From the NCBI RefSeq assembly GCF_902826915.1, contig NZ_CADEGP010000023.1, forward strand, positions 1 to 38,160: 38,160 nucleotides of DNA, in the 5' to 3' direction. Below are positions 22,166 to 31,474 of this stretch, in pieces; position 1 is the first letter of the stretch, and the number at the start of each line of letters is the position of its first letter. The position numbers and the translations under genes are program-made. Source of the DNA: an uncultured Nitrosomonas sp. (lineage in GTDB: Bacteria > Pseudomonadota > Gammaproteobacteria > Burkholderiales > Nitrosomonadaceae). The notes below the pieces were generated by a model, which was not told where the DNA came from, searched no databases, and was given only the letters and a program-made list of their open reading frames with translations.

Positions 22166-22693
22166 TTACTCGTCCTCGAATTCACATAATGCAAAGACTC
22201 TATGCCCCAGTTTTTCTAAGCGAGCTCTCCCCCCAACGCCTGGCAAATCAATCACGAAACAGCATTCCACGACTTTTCCACCCATATCTTCTATAAGACC
22301 TGCTGCCGCTTCTGCAGTCCCACCAGTTGCAATCAGGTCATCGATCAAAAGTATCTGGTCTCCCGGCTGAATTGCATCTACGTGAATTTCAATACGGTCA
22401 CTGCCATATTCCAACTGATAGTCTCTTCCCAGTGTTTCCGCAGGCAGTTTATTTTGTTTACGGATAGGCACAAAACCTTTGCCTAATTGATAGGCAACCG
22501 GTGCGCCAATGATGAATCCGCGCGACTCGATTCCGGCCACTTTATCAATCGTGACCGTATCATAACGATCAGTAATCTCCCGTATGGTTATATATAGTCC
22601 AAAAGGATCTTTTAATAGTGTTGTGATATCACGAAACATGATTCCATGTCGTGGATAATGCGGGATAGTGCGAATACGAGATTTAATGGGCAT
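22166..22693 (-). CDS. apt: Adenine phosphoribosyltransferase
   Basis: A 175-residue purine salvage enzyme converting adenine and PRPP to AMP. It opens with the dimerisation/loop segment IRTIPHYPRHGIMFRDITTL. KVAGIESRGFIIGAPVAYQL is a typical family stretch, and the PRPP-binding motif is ILLIDDLIATGGTAEAA with the paired aspartates. Length and order are as in other proteobacteria. It converges on mpl with 43 bases between the stops and no clear terminator there. Confidence 0.96.
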   Translation of the reverse strand: MPIKSRIRTIPHYPRHGIMFRDITTLLKDPFGLYITIREITDRYDTVTIDKVAGIESRGFIIGAPVAYQLGKGFVPIRKQNKLPAETLGRDYQLEYGSDRIEIHVDAIQPGDQILLIDDLIATGGTAEAAAGLIEDMGGKVVECCFVIDLPGVGGRARLEKLGHRVFALCEFEDE

Positions 22694-22748
22694 ACTCGAA
22701 TGATATTTATAAACAATATAATGAGCAAAATTGAGGCATTGCTAATGA

Positions 22749-22785
22749 AAAAGGCCTCAACCCTTTTTATAGGTTGAGGCCTTTT
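22749..22785 (-). terminator. Terminator downstream of nirK
   Basis: AAAAGGCCTCAACC and GGTTGAGGCCTTTT make a 14-base-pair stem with a nine-base loop; read on the minus strand a T run follows directly, so it serves nirK. Confidence 0.93.
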
Positions 22786-22822
22786 ATTTTATCTGACTTT
22801 AATAGTTACACTAAATCAAATC

Positions 22823-23920
22823 TTAGTGATCCATCGCAGCTTTCGCATCAAAGCTTGCAGGAGCTTTAAGCTGAGTCATTAGGTCATCGTTCCATTTACC
22901 TTCAACGTTCATATGCAGTGCAGCACCTAGCAATACAGCTTCAATCAGGTTATGACTGAGGTATACATACAGACCTGGTTGCTCAAATTGATAGGCTGCA
23001 GCAACCGCTGAACCGGCTGGAACAAACCAAGTTTCTTGGCTGGTAAGCGGTGTATCGCTGAATGAACCACCTACCCAGTACAGATCAGCATGACCACCAA
23101 TCAAATGTGGATAGGAGGCGCGATTAGCTTGAGAATGGATAAACAGAACTTTCTCACCTACTTTAGCTTTCAGTGCATTGTCACCGGTAATCGCACCAAC
23201 TGCACCGTTAAATACTACGTGAGTTGGAATGAGCCCTTTAGATACTTCTAACATATCTGCCATGCCTTCGGCTGGTGAACCATAGGTTTTGAAGTTACCT
23301 TTATCGTCTTTTGGCAGATAGAAATCTTGTTCACCAATGTAAAAAGCTTTATCGTATGTGTATGGCTTGCCTTTAGCATCTTTTAGACCGTCTTTTGGCA
23401 GCACCATAATGGCGCCACTCATACCTGAAATAACGTGAAACGGAATCATAGTTCCGCCAGGTGCGCAATGATAAACAAACACACCCGGTTTAACAGCTTT
23501 CCAGCGTAAAACCACTTCTTCGCCCGGTTGTACCAGTGTTAAACCAGCACCACCCAATGCACCGGTTGCTGCATGAAAATCTACGTTATGTGCCAACGTG
23601 CTTGATTTTGGATTAGCTAAGGTCAACTCAACATAATCGCCTTCGTGTACAACAATTAGCGGACCTGGAATGCTGCCATTAAATGTCAGACCCCAGACTT
23701 TTGCTCCTGGTGCAACTTCCATCAGCTTTTCGGTGGTCTCCATGCGAACGGCAACAACCTTTGGTCCTTTAGAAACCTGATCGTGCACAGGTACATTTGG
23801 TGGAGCCACCAGTTTTTGTGTTACACGTGGTAACTTAGAAATGTCTTGTGCTACTGCTACTTGTGTAGCAGCAAAACAAAGCAATCCCAATCCTACTATC
23901 GCCTGAACAGCTTTAATCAT
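22823..23920 (-). CDS. nirK: Copper-containing nitrite reductase
   Basis: A two-cupredoxin-domain periplasmic enzyme reducing nitrite to nitric oxide. Start: the frame opens at 23932, but GGAGGGA is inside those first codons and points to the ATG at 23920, giving 365 residues with a clean signal peptide ([18 protein letters not shown], cleaved near VAVAQD). Type 1 copper ligands are in [19 protein letters not shown] (Cys, His, Met) and the first His in AHNVDFH. The type 2 site uses AHNVDFH and VYHC, with the third histidine in YLSHNLIEA. The catalytic Asp (NVDFHAATG) and His (PHLIGGHAD) are both present. It is monocistronic between its own promoter and terminator. In ammonia oxidisers such enzymes are tied to NO metabolism and nitrite tolerance. 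Confidence 0.95.
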   Translation of the reverse strand: MIKAVQAIVGLGLLCFAATQVAVAQDISKLPRVTQKLVAPPNVPVHDQVSKGPKVVAVRMETTEKLMEVAPGAKVWGLTFNGSIPGPLIVVHEGDYVELTLANPKSSTLAHNVDFHAATGALGGAGLTLVQPGEEVVLRWKAVKPGVFVYHCAPGGTMIPFHVISGMSGAIMVLPKDGLKDAKGKPYTYDKAFYIGEQDFYLPKDDKGNFKTYGSPAEGMADMLEVSKGLIPTHVVFNGAVGAITGDNALKAKVGEKVLFIHSQANRASYPHLIGGHADLYWVGGSFSDTPLTSQETWFVPAGSAVAAAYQFEQPGLYVYLSHNLIEAVLLGAALHMNVEGKWNDDLMTQLKAPASFDAKAAMDH

Positions 23921-23977
23921 ATATCCCTCCATAAATGATGAACTTTGCGCTTTTTTTTATGCGCCATTCTTAATTTG

Positions 23978-23992
23978 TTGAGACAATCTCAA
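23978..23992. promoter_or_regulatory. Palindrome in the nirK leader
   Basis: TTGAGACAATCTCAA, two six-base arms around CAA. It resembles but does not match an Fnr box (TTGAT-N4-ATCAA), being one base longer. It lies about 55 bases downstream of the predicted nirK transcription start, where a bound repressor would block elongation. Confidence 0.4.
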
Positions 23993-24046
23993 ATTGCTTC
24001 AACACTTTCCCTTTTCTGAATCACAAGAGTAAAGGGCAGCGTGGGG

Positions 24047-24075
24047 ACTATACACTTTCTTCGTTGTACTGTCTA
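24047..24075 (-). promoter_or_regulatory. nirK promoter
   Basis: Read on the minus strand: TAGACA (24070-24075), 17 bases, TATAGT (24047-24052). Each hexamer matches five of six sigma-70 consensus positions at ideal spacing. Transcription would start near 24040, leaving a leader of about 120 bases before the ATG at 23920. Confidence 0.7.
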
Positions 24076-24077
24076 TT

Positions 24078-24092
24078 TTTACGTGACGTAAA
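24078..24092. promoter_or_regulatory. Perfect palindrome just upstream of the nirK -35
   Basis: TTTACGTGACGTAAA, two perfect seven-base arms around a central G. Its centre is about 45 bases upstream of the predicted start, a classic activator position, and it ends two bases from the -35. The binding protein is not identified; it does not match Fnr or NsrR consensus patterns that I know. Confidence 0.5.
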
Positions 24093-24166
24093 CCACTGAA
24101 ATCTTTTTAATAAAGTCACAATATGAATAGGGTATTTTCTCATTACATGAATGAAAAATAATTCTT

Positions 24167-26149
24167 TTATCCTTGTAATAATTTAATTTCTGCAGCAGCC
24201 AAATTATCTTGCGTACCTCTGAGTACAATAACGTCACCCGCTTCAAGTCGTGTCTCGCCAGTAGGCATTAATCCACGAATGTTTCGCCTTCTCACCGCAG
24301 TTACCTCAACAGCCAGGCTGGCCAAATCAAGATCGCGCAAAGTTTTATTGATAGCCGCTGCGCTCGGAGTAATCATTATTGTGAGTAACCGTGGAAATAA
24401 TTTCTCATGATCGTTTTCCGTCTCATCGGTCAATCCGTGATAGAAGCCACGCAATAAGCTGTATCGCTGCTCACGAATTTCCCGTATGCGGCGCAATATG
24501 CGACCCGTCGAAATGTTAACAAACATCAAAGCATGGGATGCCAGCATCAAGCTCCCTTCCATGATCTCTGCCACGACTTCCGTAGCACCCGCATCCTTCA
24601 ATAAATCAATATCAGAATCATCACGGGTTCGAACGACAACAGACAGATCTGGACGCAATTCCTGCACATGTTTCAAAATTTTTAAGGTCGAAATGGTATT
24701 GGAGTAGCTCACAACCAATACTCTCGCACGCATCAACCCTGCTGCAATTAATACTTCACGACGCGCTGCATCGCCATAAACAACTGACTCCCCTGCACTG
24801 GTCGCTTCATGAATACGTTGCGGATCAAGGTCCAATGCAACAAACGGTATTGATTCTTGCTCGAAAATACGCGCTATGCTTTGCCCGCTTCGCCCATAGC
24901 CGCATACAATGACATGATTTTGTGTCACCATGGTTTGTGTTGCGATGGATGTTATTTGCATAGCACGATGCATCCAATCCGAGCCGTAAAAGCGCTGAAT
25001 CATTGGCTCACTATATTCAATCAGGAATGGTGCAACAAACATCGACAGCACCATCGCTGCCAAAACAGGCTGGAGAATTGAATTCTCCATTAATCCAACT
25101 GCACTCGCCTGCGCCAACAAAATAAACCCGAATTCACCACCTTGCGCTAAACTTAACCCTGCTCTTATCGCCACATTGGACTCAGCACCGAATAAGCGTG
25201 ACAAACCAGTAATCACGATAATTTTAAAAATAATGAGTGTTATCAGGATGACAAATACCCAGAAACAATTCTCTATAAGCACTTGCATGTCCAGCAACAT
25301 GCCAATAGTCACAAAAAACAAGCCTAATAATACATCTCGGAATGGTTTGATATCGTCTTCAACTTGATAGCGATATTCCGTCTCGGAAATCAACATGCCC
25401 GCAAGGAATGCACCCAAAGCTAGTGACAAGCCAGCCGATTCCGTCATCCACGCCAACCCAAGAGTAATCAACAATACATTTAAAACAAACAGCTCCGAAG
25501 ATTTCTGCCTAGCAACTAAATGAAACCATGGACGCATGAGCTTTTGCCCAATGAATAAAATAAATGCCAATGCAATAACGATTTTCACAATTGCGATCGT
25601 CAGCATAGTACTAAAATCGTTGGTATCCGCATCAACCTCAACCCTCAATGCGGGTATGATAATGAGCAATGGAATGACCGCTAAATCCTGAAAAAGTAAT
25701 ACACCTATTATTTGCCTCCCATGTGATGTATTAAGTTCAGCCCGTTCAGCCAGCATTTTGCTTACGATGGCAGTAGATGACATGGCTAAAGCCCCTCCGA
25801 GCACCAATCCAATGCGCCAATCCAATTGCAGCAACCACGCAATCACGATAACTACCAAAATCGTGATTACCACTTGCGCCGTTCCAAAGCCAAATACAAT
25901 GCGTTTCATGGCAATAAGTTTAGTCAAACTAAATTCCAGGCCAATACTAAACATCAGAAAGACCACACCAAATTCAGCCAGATGACGCGTTTCTTCGTTA
26001 TCCGAAATCCACCCTAAAGCATGTGGCCCAATACTGACACCTGCCAATAAATAACCTAGCATTGGAGGTAAGCGCAATAGTCGAAAAACGACCACGGCCA
26101 GAACTGCGATAGCCAATAAAATCAGAACCGGTTGCAGCGGATTAATCAT
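24167..26149 (-). CDS. CPA2-family monovalent cation:proton antiporter (KefB-like)
   Basis: About 660 residues. The first about 390 form some 12-13 membrane spans of the Na+/H+-exchanger fold (LPPMLGYLLAGVSIGPHALG, FGVVFLMFSIGLEFS, LGGALAMSSTAIVSKMLAE, and FQDLAVIPLL with the conserved aspartate). A cytoplasmic TrkA-N nucleotide-binding domain follows (HVIVCGYGRSGQSIARIFEQ), then a TrkA-C domain at the end (about 575-660). Such proteins move K+ or Na+ against protons under ligand control; KefB/C are gated by glutathione adducts. It diverges from gshA-gshB, which make glutathione, so the pairing may be functional. The ATG at 26149 is preferred over the TTG at 26158. Confidence 0.9.
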   Translation of the reverse strand: MINPLQPVLILLAIAVLAVVVFRLLRLPPMLGYLLAGVSIGPHALGWISDNEETRHLAEFGVVFLMFSIGLEFSLTKLIAMKRIVFGFGTAQVVITILVVIVIAWLLQLDWRIGLVLGGALAMSSTAIVSKMLAERAELNTSHGRQIIGVLLFQDLAVIPLLIIIPALRVEVDADTNDFSTMLTIAIVKIVIALAFILFIGQKLMRPWFHLVARQKSSELFVLNVLLITLGLAWMTESAGLSLALGAFLAGMLISETEYRYQVEDDIKPFRDVLLGLFFVTIGMLLDMQVLIENCFWVFVILITLIIFKIIVITGLSRLFGAESNVAIRAGLSLAQGGEFGFILLAQASAVGLMENSILQPVLAAMVLSMFVAPFLIEYSEPMIQRFYGSDWMHRAMQITSIATQTMVTQNHVIVCGYGRSGQSIARIFEQESIPFVALDLDPQRIHEATSAGESVVYGDAARREVLIAAGLMRARVLVVSYSNTISTLKILKHVQELRPDLSVVVRTRDDSDIDLLKDAGATEVVAEIMEGSLMLASHALMFVNISTGRILRRIREIREQRYSLLRGFYHGLTDETENDHEKLFPRLLTIMITPSAAAINKTLRDLDLASLAVEVTAVRRRNIRGLMPTGETRLEAGDVIVLRGTQDNLAAAEIKLLQG

Positions 26150-26231
26150 GGCAAGCAAATAGCATCAGGAAATATATGAAAAACATAAGATACTTGAGGA
26201 TCGGACTGATCACAATCTATTTAATCCATAA

Positions 26232-26240
26232 TGCTATAAT
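26232..26240 (+). promoter_or_regulatory. Extended -10 promoter of gshA
   Basis: TGCTATAAT, a perfect TGnTATAAT element about 28 bases before the ATG at 26269. The longer upstream frame start at 26176 would place this promoter inside the coding region, which argues for the downstream start. Confidence 0.6.
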
Positions 26241-26268
26241 GGCTCTGGTTTCAATAATTCAGTATAAA

Positions 26269-27564
26269 ATGCCAGTACCTCATCTTTCCACAGCCTTGCG
26301 CGGCCCTATTCTTGATCTCGAAAATCGTATCATTAATGCCATGCCAACTATTGAGCATTGGATAAGGGGAAAATGGCGCGAATACGCAGTGCCGTTTTAT
26401 TGTTCTGTTGATTTACGTAACAGTGGCTTTAAATTAGCACCGGTTGATACCAATTTATTTCCCGGCGGGTTTAACAATTTAAACCCAGACTTCATTCCTT
26501 TATGTGTACAGGCAATGATGAATGCGATCGACAGGATATGTCCGGATACGCATAGCTTATTGTTGATCCCGGAAAATCACACACGCAATATTTTTTATCT
26601 ACAAAATATTGCCGCCTTGCAAAATATCATGCAGCGAGCCGGATTGAATGTACATATCGGCACCTTATTACCGGAAGTCACCACAGCAACGAGTATTGAT
26701 CTTCCAGATGGACAGTCTATTAGGCTTGAACCGATTGTTCGTAAAAATAACCAATTAGGTTTAGAAAATTTTGAACCCTGCGCTGTGCTACTTAACAATG
26801 ATCTATCAACTGGCATTCCTGAAATTTTACAAAATCTGAATCAAATCGTGATTCCGCCTTTACATGCCGGTTGGGCAACACGCCTGAAATCTAACCACTT
26901 TGCCGCTTATGATCGTATTGCGCTTGAATTTGCAGATTTAATTGGCATTGATCCTTGGTTAATCAACCCCCGCTTTAATTCATGTGGAGAAATTAATTTT
27001 CATGAAAAACAAGGAGAAGAATGTGTGGCAGCCGCTATTGATCGAATTCTCTCGGTGATCAAGAAGAAATATCAACAGTATGGTGTCAAGGAAGATCCAT
27101 TTGTCATTGTCAAAGCTGATTCAGGAACCTACGGAATGGGGATCATGACCGTAAAAGACGGTTCGGATATTTATAAACTCAACCGCAAGCAGCGCAACAA
27201 AATGGCTGTAGTGAAAGAAGGATTACCGGTCTCCCATGTACTGGTGCAGGAAGGTGTTTACACCTTTGAAACGATCAATCAGGCGGTAGCGGAGCCAGTC
27301 ATCTATATGATTGATCGCCACGTCGTCGGCGGTTTTTATCGCGTTCATACTGGGCGCGGCATGGATGAAAACTTGAATGCTCCCGGTATGCATTTTGTGC
27401 CGCTGGCATTTGAAACCACCTGCCTGGAACCGAACGCATCCCAGTCAAACATTATTCCGAATCGCTTTTATGCCTATGGTGTTGTGGCGCGTTTGGCACT
27501 ACTAGCCGCCGCATTAGAATTGCAACAAACCGATTCTTCTGATGCAAAATTAAATTCCGCATAA
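26269..27564 (+). CDS. gshA: Glutamate-cysteine ligase, Acidithiobacillus-type
   Basis: It makes gamma-glutamylcysteine, the first step of glutathione synthesis. It belongs to the TIGR02049-like family found in some proteobacteria rather than the E. coli GshA family. Visible stretches are APVDTNLFPGGFNNLN, LLIPENHTRN, VKADSGTYGMGIMTVK and RVHTGRGMDENLNAPGMHF. The frame opens at 26176, but the extra 31 residues look like an unrelated hydrophobic peptide and contain the promoter, so I start at MPVPHLSTALRGPI (26269), giving 431 residues. gshB follows after eight bases. It diverges from the KefB-like antiporter. Confidence 0.9.
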   Translation: MPVPHLSTALRGPILDLENRIINAMPTIEHWIRGKWREYAVPFYCSVDLRNSGFKLAPVDTNLFPGGFNNLNPDFIPLCVQAMMNAIDRICPDTHSLLLIPENHTRNIFYLQNIAALQNIMQRAGLNVHIGTLLPEVTTATSIDLPDGQSIRLEPIVRKNNQLGLENFEPCAVLLNNDLSTGIPEILQNLNQIVIPPLHAGWATRLKSNHFAAYDRIALEFADLIGIDPWLINPRFNSCGEINFHEKQGEECVAAAIDRILSVIKKKYQQYGVKEDPFVIVKADSGTYGMGIMTVKDGSDIYKLNRKQRNKMAVVKEGLPVSHVLVQEGVYTFETINQAVAEPVIYMIDRHVVGGFYRVHTGRGMDENLNAPGMHFVPLAFETTCLEPNASQSNIIPNRFYAYGVVARLALLAAALELQQTDSSDAKLNSA

Positions 27565-27572
27565 ACTTTGCC

Positions 27573-28550
27573 ATGAAGCTTGCCTTTATCATCGATCAGT
27601 TGGATTCCATTAAAATTGATAAGGACACGAGCTATGCTTTGATCTGTGAAGCCATTGCTCGAAACCACCAGACATCCGTACTTTATCAACATGACATTGC
27701 ATTGATCAATCATATTGTCACAGGCTTCGCACGTGTGTTGTCACTCACGAATCCATCGGCCTCAGATGGGAATTGGTACAAAATTAGTGATATTTCGGCA
27801 ACTCCTTTGTGCGAATTCGATGCTGTATTAATGCGCAAAGATCCGCCATTTGATATGGAATATGTTTACAGCACGTACTTGCTGGAATTAGCTGAAGCTC
27901 AGGGCGCCTGGGTAATTAACAGCCCCAATAGTGTCCGCGATTACAACGAAAAGCTTGCCATTACTAAATTTCCACAATTTGTCACGCCTACATTAGTAAC
28001 CAGTCAGGCGCATTTAATTAGAGAATTTCTTAGCATCTATCAAGATATTATCTTAAAGCCACTGGATGGTATGGGGGGTACCAATGTATTTCGTGTTCAT
28101 CTTGAAGATTATAATATCAGCGTGATTCTCGAAATGCTGACTCACTATGGGACGCGAACCATCATGGTGCAACGTTTCATTCCTGAAATTGCCCAAGGTG
28201 ACAAACGTATCCTACTCATTGCTGGCAAAGCGGTACCTTTTGCCTTAGCGCGCATTCCGAAACTCGGCGAAACACGTGGCAATCTCGCTGCGGGGGGTAC
28301 GGGCAAAACACAATCACTCTCCGCTCACGATAAGGAAATTGTAGAATCGCTAGGCCCGGAATTGGCTAAAAAAGGTTTAATGTTGGTTGGGTTGGACGTG
28401 ATCGGAGACTATTTAACCGAAATTAATGTGACCAGCCCTACCGGAATGCAGGAAATCACACAGCAAACGGGATTTAATGTAGCAGCCATGATGCTGGATG
28501 CTATTGAAGAAAGCTTCGAATTGAGAAATACAAAAATAACTAATATATAA
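27573..28550 (+). CDS. gshB: Glutathione synthetase
   Basis: A 325-residue ATP-grasp enzyme joining gamma-glutamylcysteine and glycine. It starts MKLAFIIDQLDSIKIDKDTS, has AVLMRKDPPFDMEYVYSTYL and VINSPNSVRDYNEKLAITKF, the ATP-grasp segment ILKPLDGMGGTNVFRV, the glycine-rich loop RGNLAAGGTGKTQ, and TEINVTSPTGMQEI with metal ligands. Its length is near that of the E. coli enzyme (316). It is the second gene of the glutathione operon. Confidence 0.97.
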   Translation: MKLAFIIDQLDSIKIDKDTSYALICEAIARNHQTSVLYQHDIALINHIVTGFARVLSLTNPSASDGNWYKISDISATPLCEFDAVLMRKDPPFDMEYVYSTYLLELAEAQGAWVINSPNSVRDYNEKLAITKFPQFVTPTLVTSQAHLIREFLSIYQDIILKPLDGMGGTNVFRVHLEDYNISVILEMLTHYGTRTIMVQRFIPEIAQGDKRILLIAGKAVPFALARIPKLGETRGNLAAGGTGKTQSLSAHDKEIVESLGPELAKKGLMLVGLDVIGDYLTEINVTSPTGMQEITQQTGFNVAAMMLDAIEESFELRNTKITNI

Positions 28551-28739
28551 AATATTTTTAATAGAACAAACTGTCTCACAATTATTCTCAGTTTCCACAT
28601 TGATTTGAGAAACCGCTAATTCTCGTTACATTACTAAAATTCACTAGCACAAAACTGCATAACCAAAATAAAAATATTGCCTCGGTCAGACATCTGTCAG
28701 TAGAATCCAATTTCAACTCATTCAAAATATTCAATCATC

Positions 28740-29657
28740 ATGCGCCTCAATCCAGCCTTGTATAAAACCGTATTGCTTGTCTGCTTGTTTTTTTCATCCC
28801 TCATTACGCATGCTAACCAAGTTGCCTGCTTTACAACCAATATGGGGCAATTTTGTATTGAACTTTTTGAAACGCGGACACCGATCACAACAACCAACTT
28901 CATTAACTACATCAATAGTACCTCCTACACAAATAACATCTTTCATCGCAGCGTTCCTGATTTTGTCGTTCAAGGCGGCGGTTTTAAAATTATCTCTGGC
29001 ACCGCTGGCGAATCACTCACTGCCGTAAATACTTTTGCTCCGATCATCAATGAATTTAAAATTTCCAACATCCGAGGAACCGTCGCCATGGCAAAACTTG
29101 GTAACGATCCCAACAGCGCAACCAGTCAATGGTTTGTTAATTTAAAAGATAACTCCTCGAACTTGGATAATCAAAATGGTGGCTTTACCGTATTTGGTCG
29201 CGTTATTTTTGATGGAATGAGTGTATTCGACGCTATTGAAGAACTCCCCATAAGAAACTTTGGAGGCAGTTTCGCTGCAACACCACTGAAAGATTATGAT
29301 GGCTCTTCAGCTGTCTCGTTTAATAATTTGGTACGAATAAATGATGTTGCACTCACCGATGTAACAAGCATTTTCAGTCAAGGAATTTTGAGTTTTGCAG
29401 TGGATATCGGAACGGGCAATGTACTGGAAGTGAGTTTACGGTTGATTCAAGATAGCCCTTCGATTGTATTTGAACTCGATCCAGACAGCGTAGTACCACT
29501 GAATAATAAACCACTCAATCTCGCCACATTTTCGAGCACAAGCGGTCAATTACATATTCCATCAGCGATGATCAATGCATCTATCGTTATCAATAACGTA
29601 CAAATGCAATTAACCAATGCAGAATCATTCCAATTTACATTAGTCAGTTACGAATAA
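28740..29657 (+). CDS. Periplasmic cyclophilin-type peptidyl-prolyl isomerase with extra C-terminal domain
   Basis: 305 residues. A signal peptide (about 1-25, cleaved near ITHANQ) is followed by a cyclophilin domain (about 27-205): FTTNMGQFCIELFE, IFHRSVPDFVVQGGG with the catalytic arginine, GTVAMAK, NSATSQWFVNL and FTVFGRVIFDGM. These residues support proline isomerisation in the periplasm. The last about 100 residues (FSQGILSFAVDIGTGNVLEV to FTLVSYE) are not part of cyclophilin and look like a beta-rich domain. I do not recognise it. The gene stands alone between gshB and the ftsH remnant. Confidence 0.88.
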   Translation: MRLNPALYKTVLLVCLFFSSLITHANQVACFTTNMGQFCIELFETRTPITTTNFINYINSTSYTNNIFHRSVPDFVVQGGGFKIISGTAGESLTAVNTFAPIINEFKISNIRGTVAMAKLGNDPNSATSQWFVNLKDNSSNLDNQNGGFTVFGRVIFDGMSVFDAIEELPIRNFGGSFAATPLKDYDGSSAVSFNNLVRINDVALTDVTSIFSQGILSFAVDIGTGNVLEVSLRLIQDSPSIVFELDPDSVVPLNNKPLNLATFSSTSGQLHIPSAMINASIVINNVQMQLTNAESFQFTLVSYE

Positions 29658-29699
29658 AATTTCGATGTAGCAACGATATAATTCAAAGAAATAAATCCA

Positions 29700-31347
29700 T
29701 CAATCAATCTGGAGTCCGGGCTTGTCAATGCGATGCACTGAAAAAACGATCCCTTGCTTTAATTTAAGTATTTCGGGTTGATTGAGTGTTTCTTTTTGCA
29801 ATAGATCTTGCGCAGCTTGATCCAGCAACCCGCGGTTGGATTGAAGTATATTGATTGCACGTTCCAAAGCCTGATCAACCAGCACGCGCACTGCAATATC
29901 GATCTTGTTGGCAGTTTCTTCGCTGTAGTTACGGCTTTGTGGCATGGGAACATTGGGTTGTAGAAATGCCGACTGCTCCCGATCATACGCAACATTACCC
30001 AAAGCCTCGCTCATGCCATACCGCAGCACCATAGCACGAGCAATATCAGTGGCACGCACCAGGTCGTCCGCCGCACCGGTAGATACTTCGTCAAATACGA
30101 TCTGCTCGGCTGCGCGCCCACCCAATAGCACAGCCATTTTGTTTTGCAGTTCCACGCGAGTCATCAGATAACGGTCTTCGGTCGGACGCTGAATAGTGTA
30201 GCCCAGCGCGCCGGGTCGCTAATAAAGTTGCCTCGTTAATAAGGTTCGCCAGATCCGCGCCGGTAAACCCTGGCGTTAGCGCTGCAATTTCTTCAATCCT
30301 AACATCGCTATGCAATTTTACTTTTTTCGCATGTACATTAAGAATTTGTTCCCGCCCAATTTTATCTGGACGATCTACCAGCACTTGGCGATCAAATCGT
30401 CCGGCACGCAGTAATGCCAGATCAAGAATTTCCGGGCGATTGGTCGCTGCCAGCAGCACGATGCCACTGCTGGAATCGAAACCATCCAGCTCGGCCAACA
30501 ACTGATTCAGGGTTTGTTCTTTTTCGTCATGACCGCCTCCCATGCCGTAAGCACCTCTTGCACGCCCCAACGCATCCAGTTCATCAATAAAAATTATCGC
30601 CGGCGCCATTTGTCTTGCCTGTTCAAACAAATCACGGACCCTGGCCGCGCCGATACCAACAAACATTTCTACAAATTCCGAGCCGGAAATGGAGAAAAAA
30701 GGTACACCCGCTTCACCCGCTACTGCACGTGCTAGCAAAGTTTTCCCAGTACCTGGCGGTCCCACTAGCAAAATACCTTTCGGCGCTCGTCCGCCTAAAC
30801 GACCATAATCCACCGGATTCTTCAAGAAATTGATAATTTCGACCAATTCCTCCTTAGCTTCGTCGATTCCCGCCACATCATCGAAAGTCTCCTTGGTTTC
30901 CTTTTCTACAAACACTTTGGCGCGGCTTTTACCGATCGACATCAATCCGCCTCCCATGCCGCTTCCCATACGACGTATTACAAACAGCCAGATTCCGACG
31001 AAAATTGCTGTCGGCACAATCCAGGATAATAAATCGCGCAACCAGGTGCTTTGCACCACACCGGTATAGACCACATGGTATTTATCCAGGATTTCAGCTA
31101 ACTCAGGTTCCACTCGGGTAATGACAAAATCCTTATAGCCATCCGCATGCTTTTCCTTTAATGTTCCGAAAATCTGGTTCTCGGTAATCGCAATCTCAGC
31201 TACCTGTCCCTTCTCCAAGAAATGCTGGAAACGACTATAAGGAATAGGCTCAACTTGAGTGTATTGCTTATACAAATTTTGTACTAACAGCAAAGACAAT
31301 AGCGCTACAGTAAAAAACCAGAAATTGAGGTGTATGTTTTTGCCCAT
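29700..31347 (-). pseudogene. ftsH: FtsH paralogue with the protease active site deleted
   Basis: The first 380 residues are a good FtsH: one N-terminal span ([17 protein letters not shown]), a periplasmic domain, a second span ([20 protein letters not shown]), then an AAA+ module with [21 protein letters not shown], and ATNRPEILD with AGRFDRQ. At [10 protein letters not shown] (near 30221) the frame jumps: the next 38 residues are out of frame, while the shifted frame continues the FtsH sequence at [20 protein letters not shown]. About 65 residues including the HExxH zinc site are missing. The rest (to 29700) keeps the third-ligand region STGAADDLVRAT. As it stands it makes a 418-residue membrane ATPase without protease. 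A full-length FtsH probably exists elsewhere. Confidence 0.9.
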
Positions 31348-31474
31348 TGATTAATCTCGAAATTTGGTTAGAAAATTTATCTGTCACGCCGATGGAAGCA
31401 ACGTTATAGGATAATGCGACTCTGCATAAGTTTCGGCACCGGGCACCGCAACCCACCAATTCCAATGGCTAGGG

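Noticed and set aside
26176..26268. Hydrophobic N-terminal extension of GshA as a membrane anchor
   Set aside because: GshA is cytosolic, the extension has no match to the family start, and it overlaps the extended -10 promoter.
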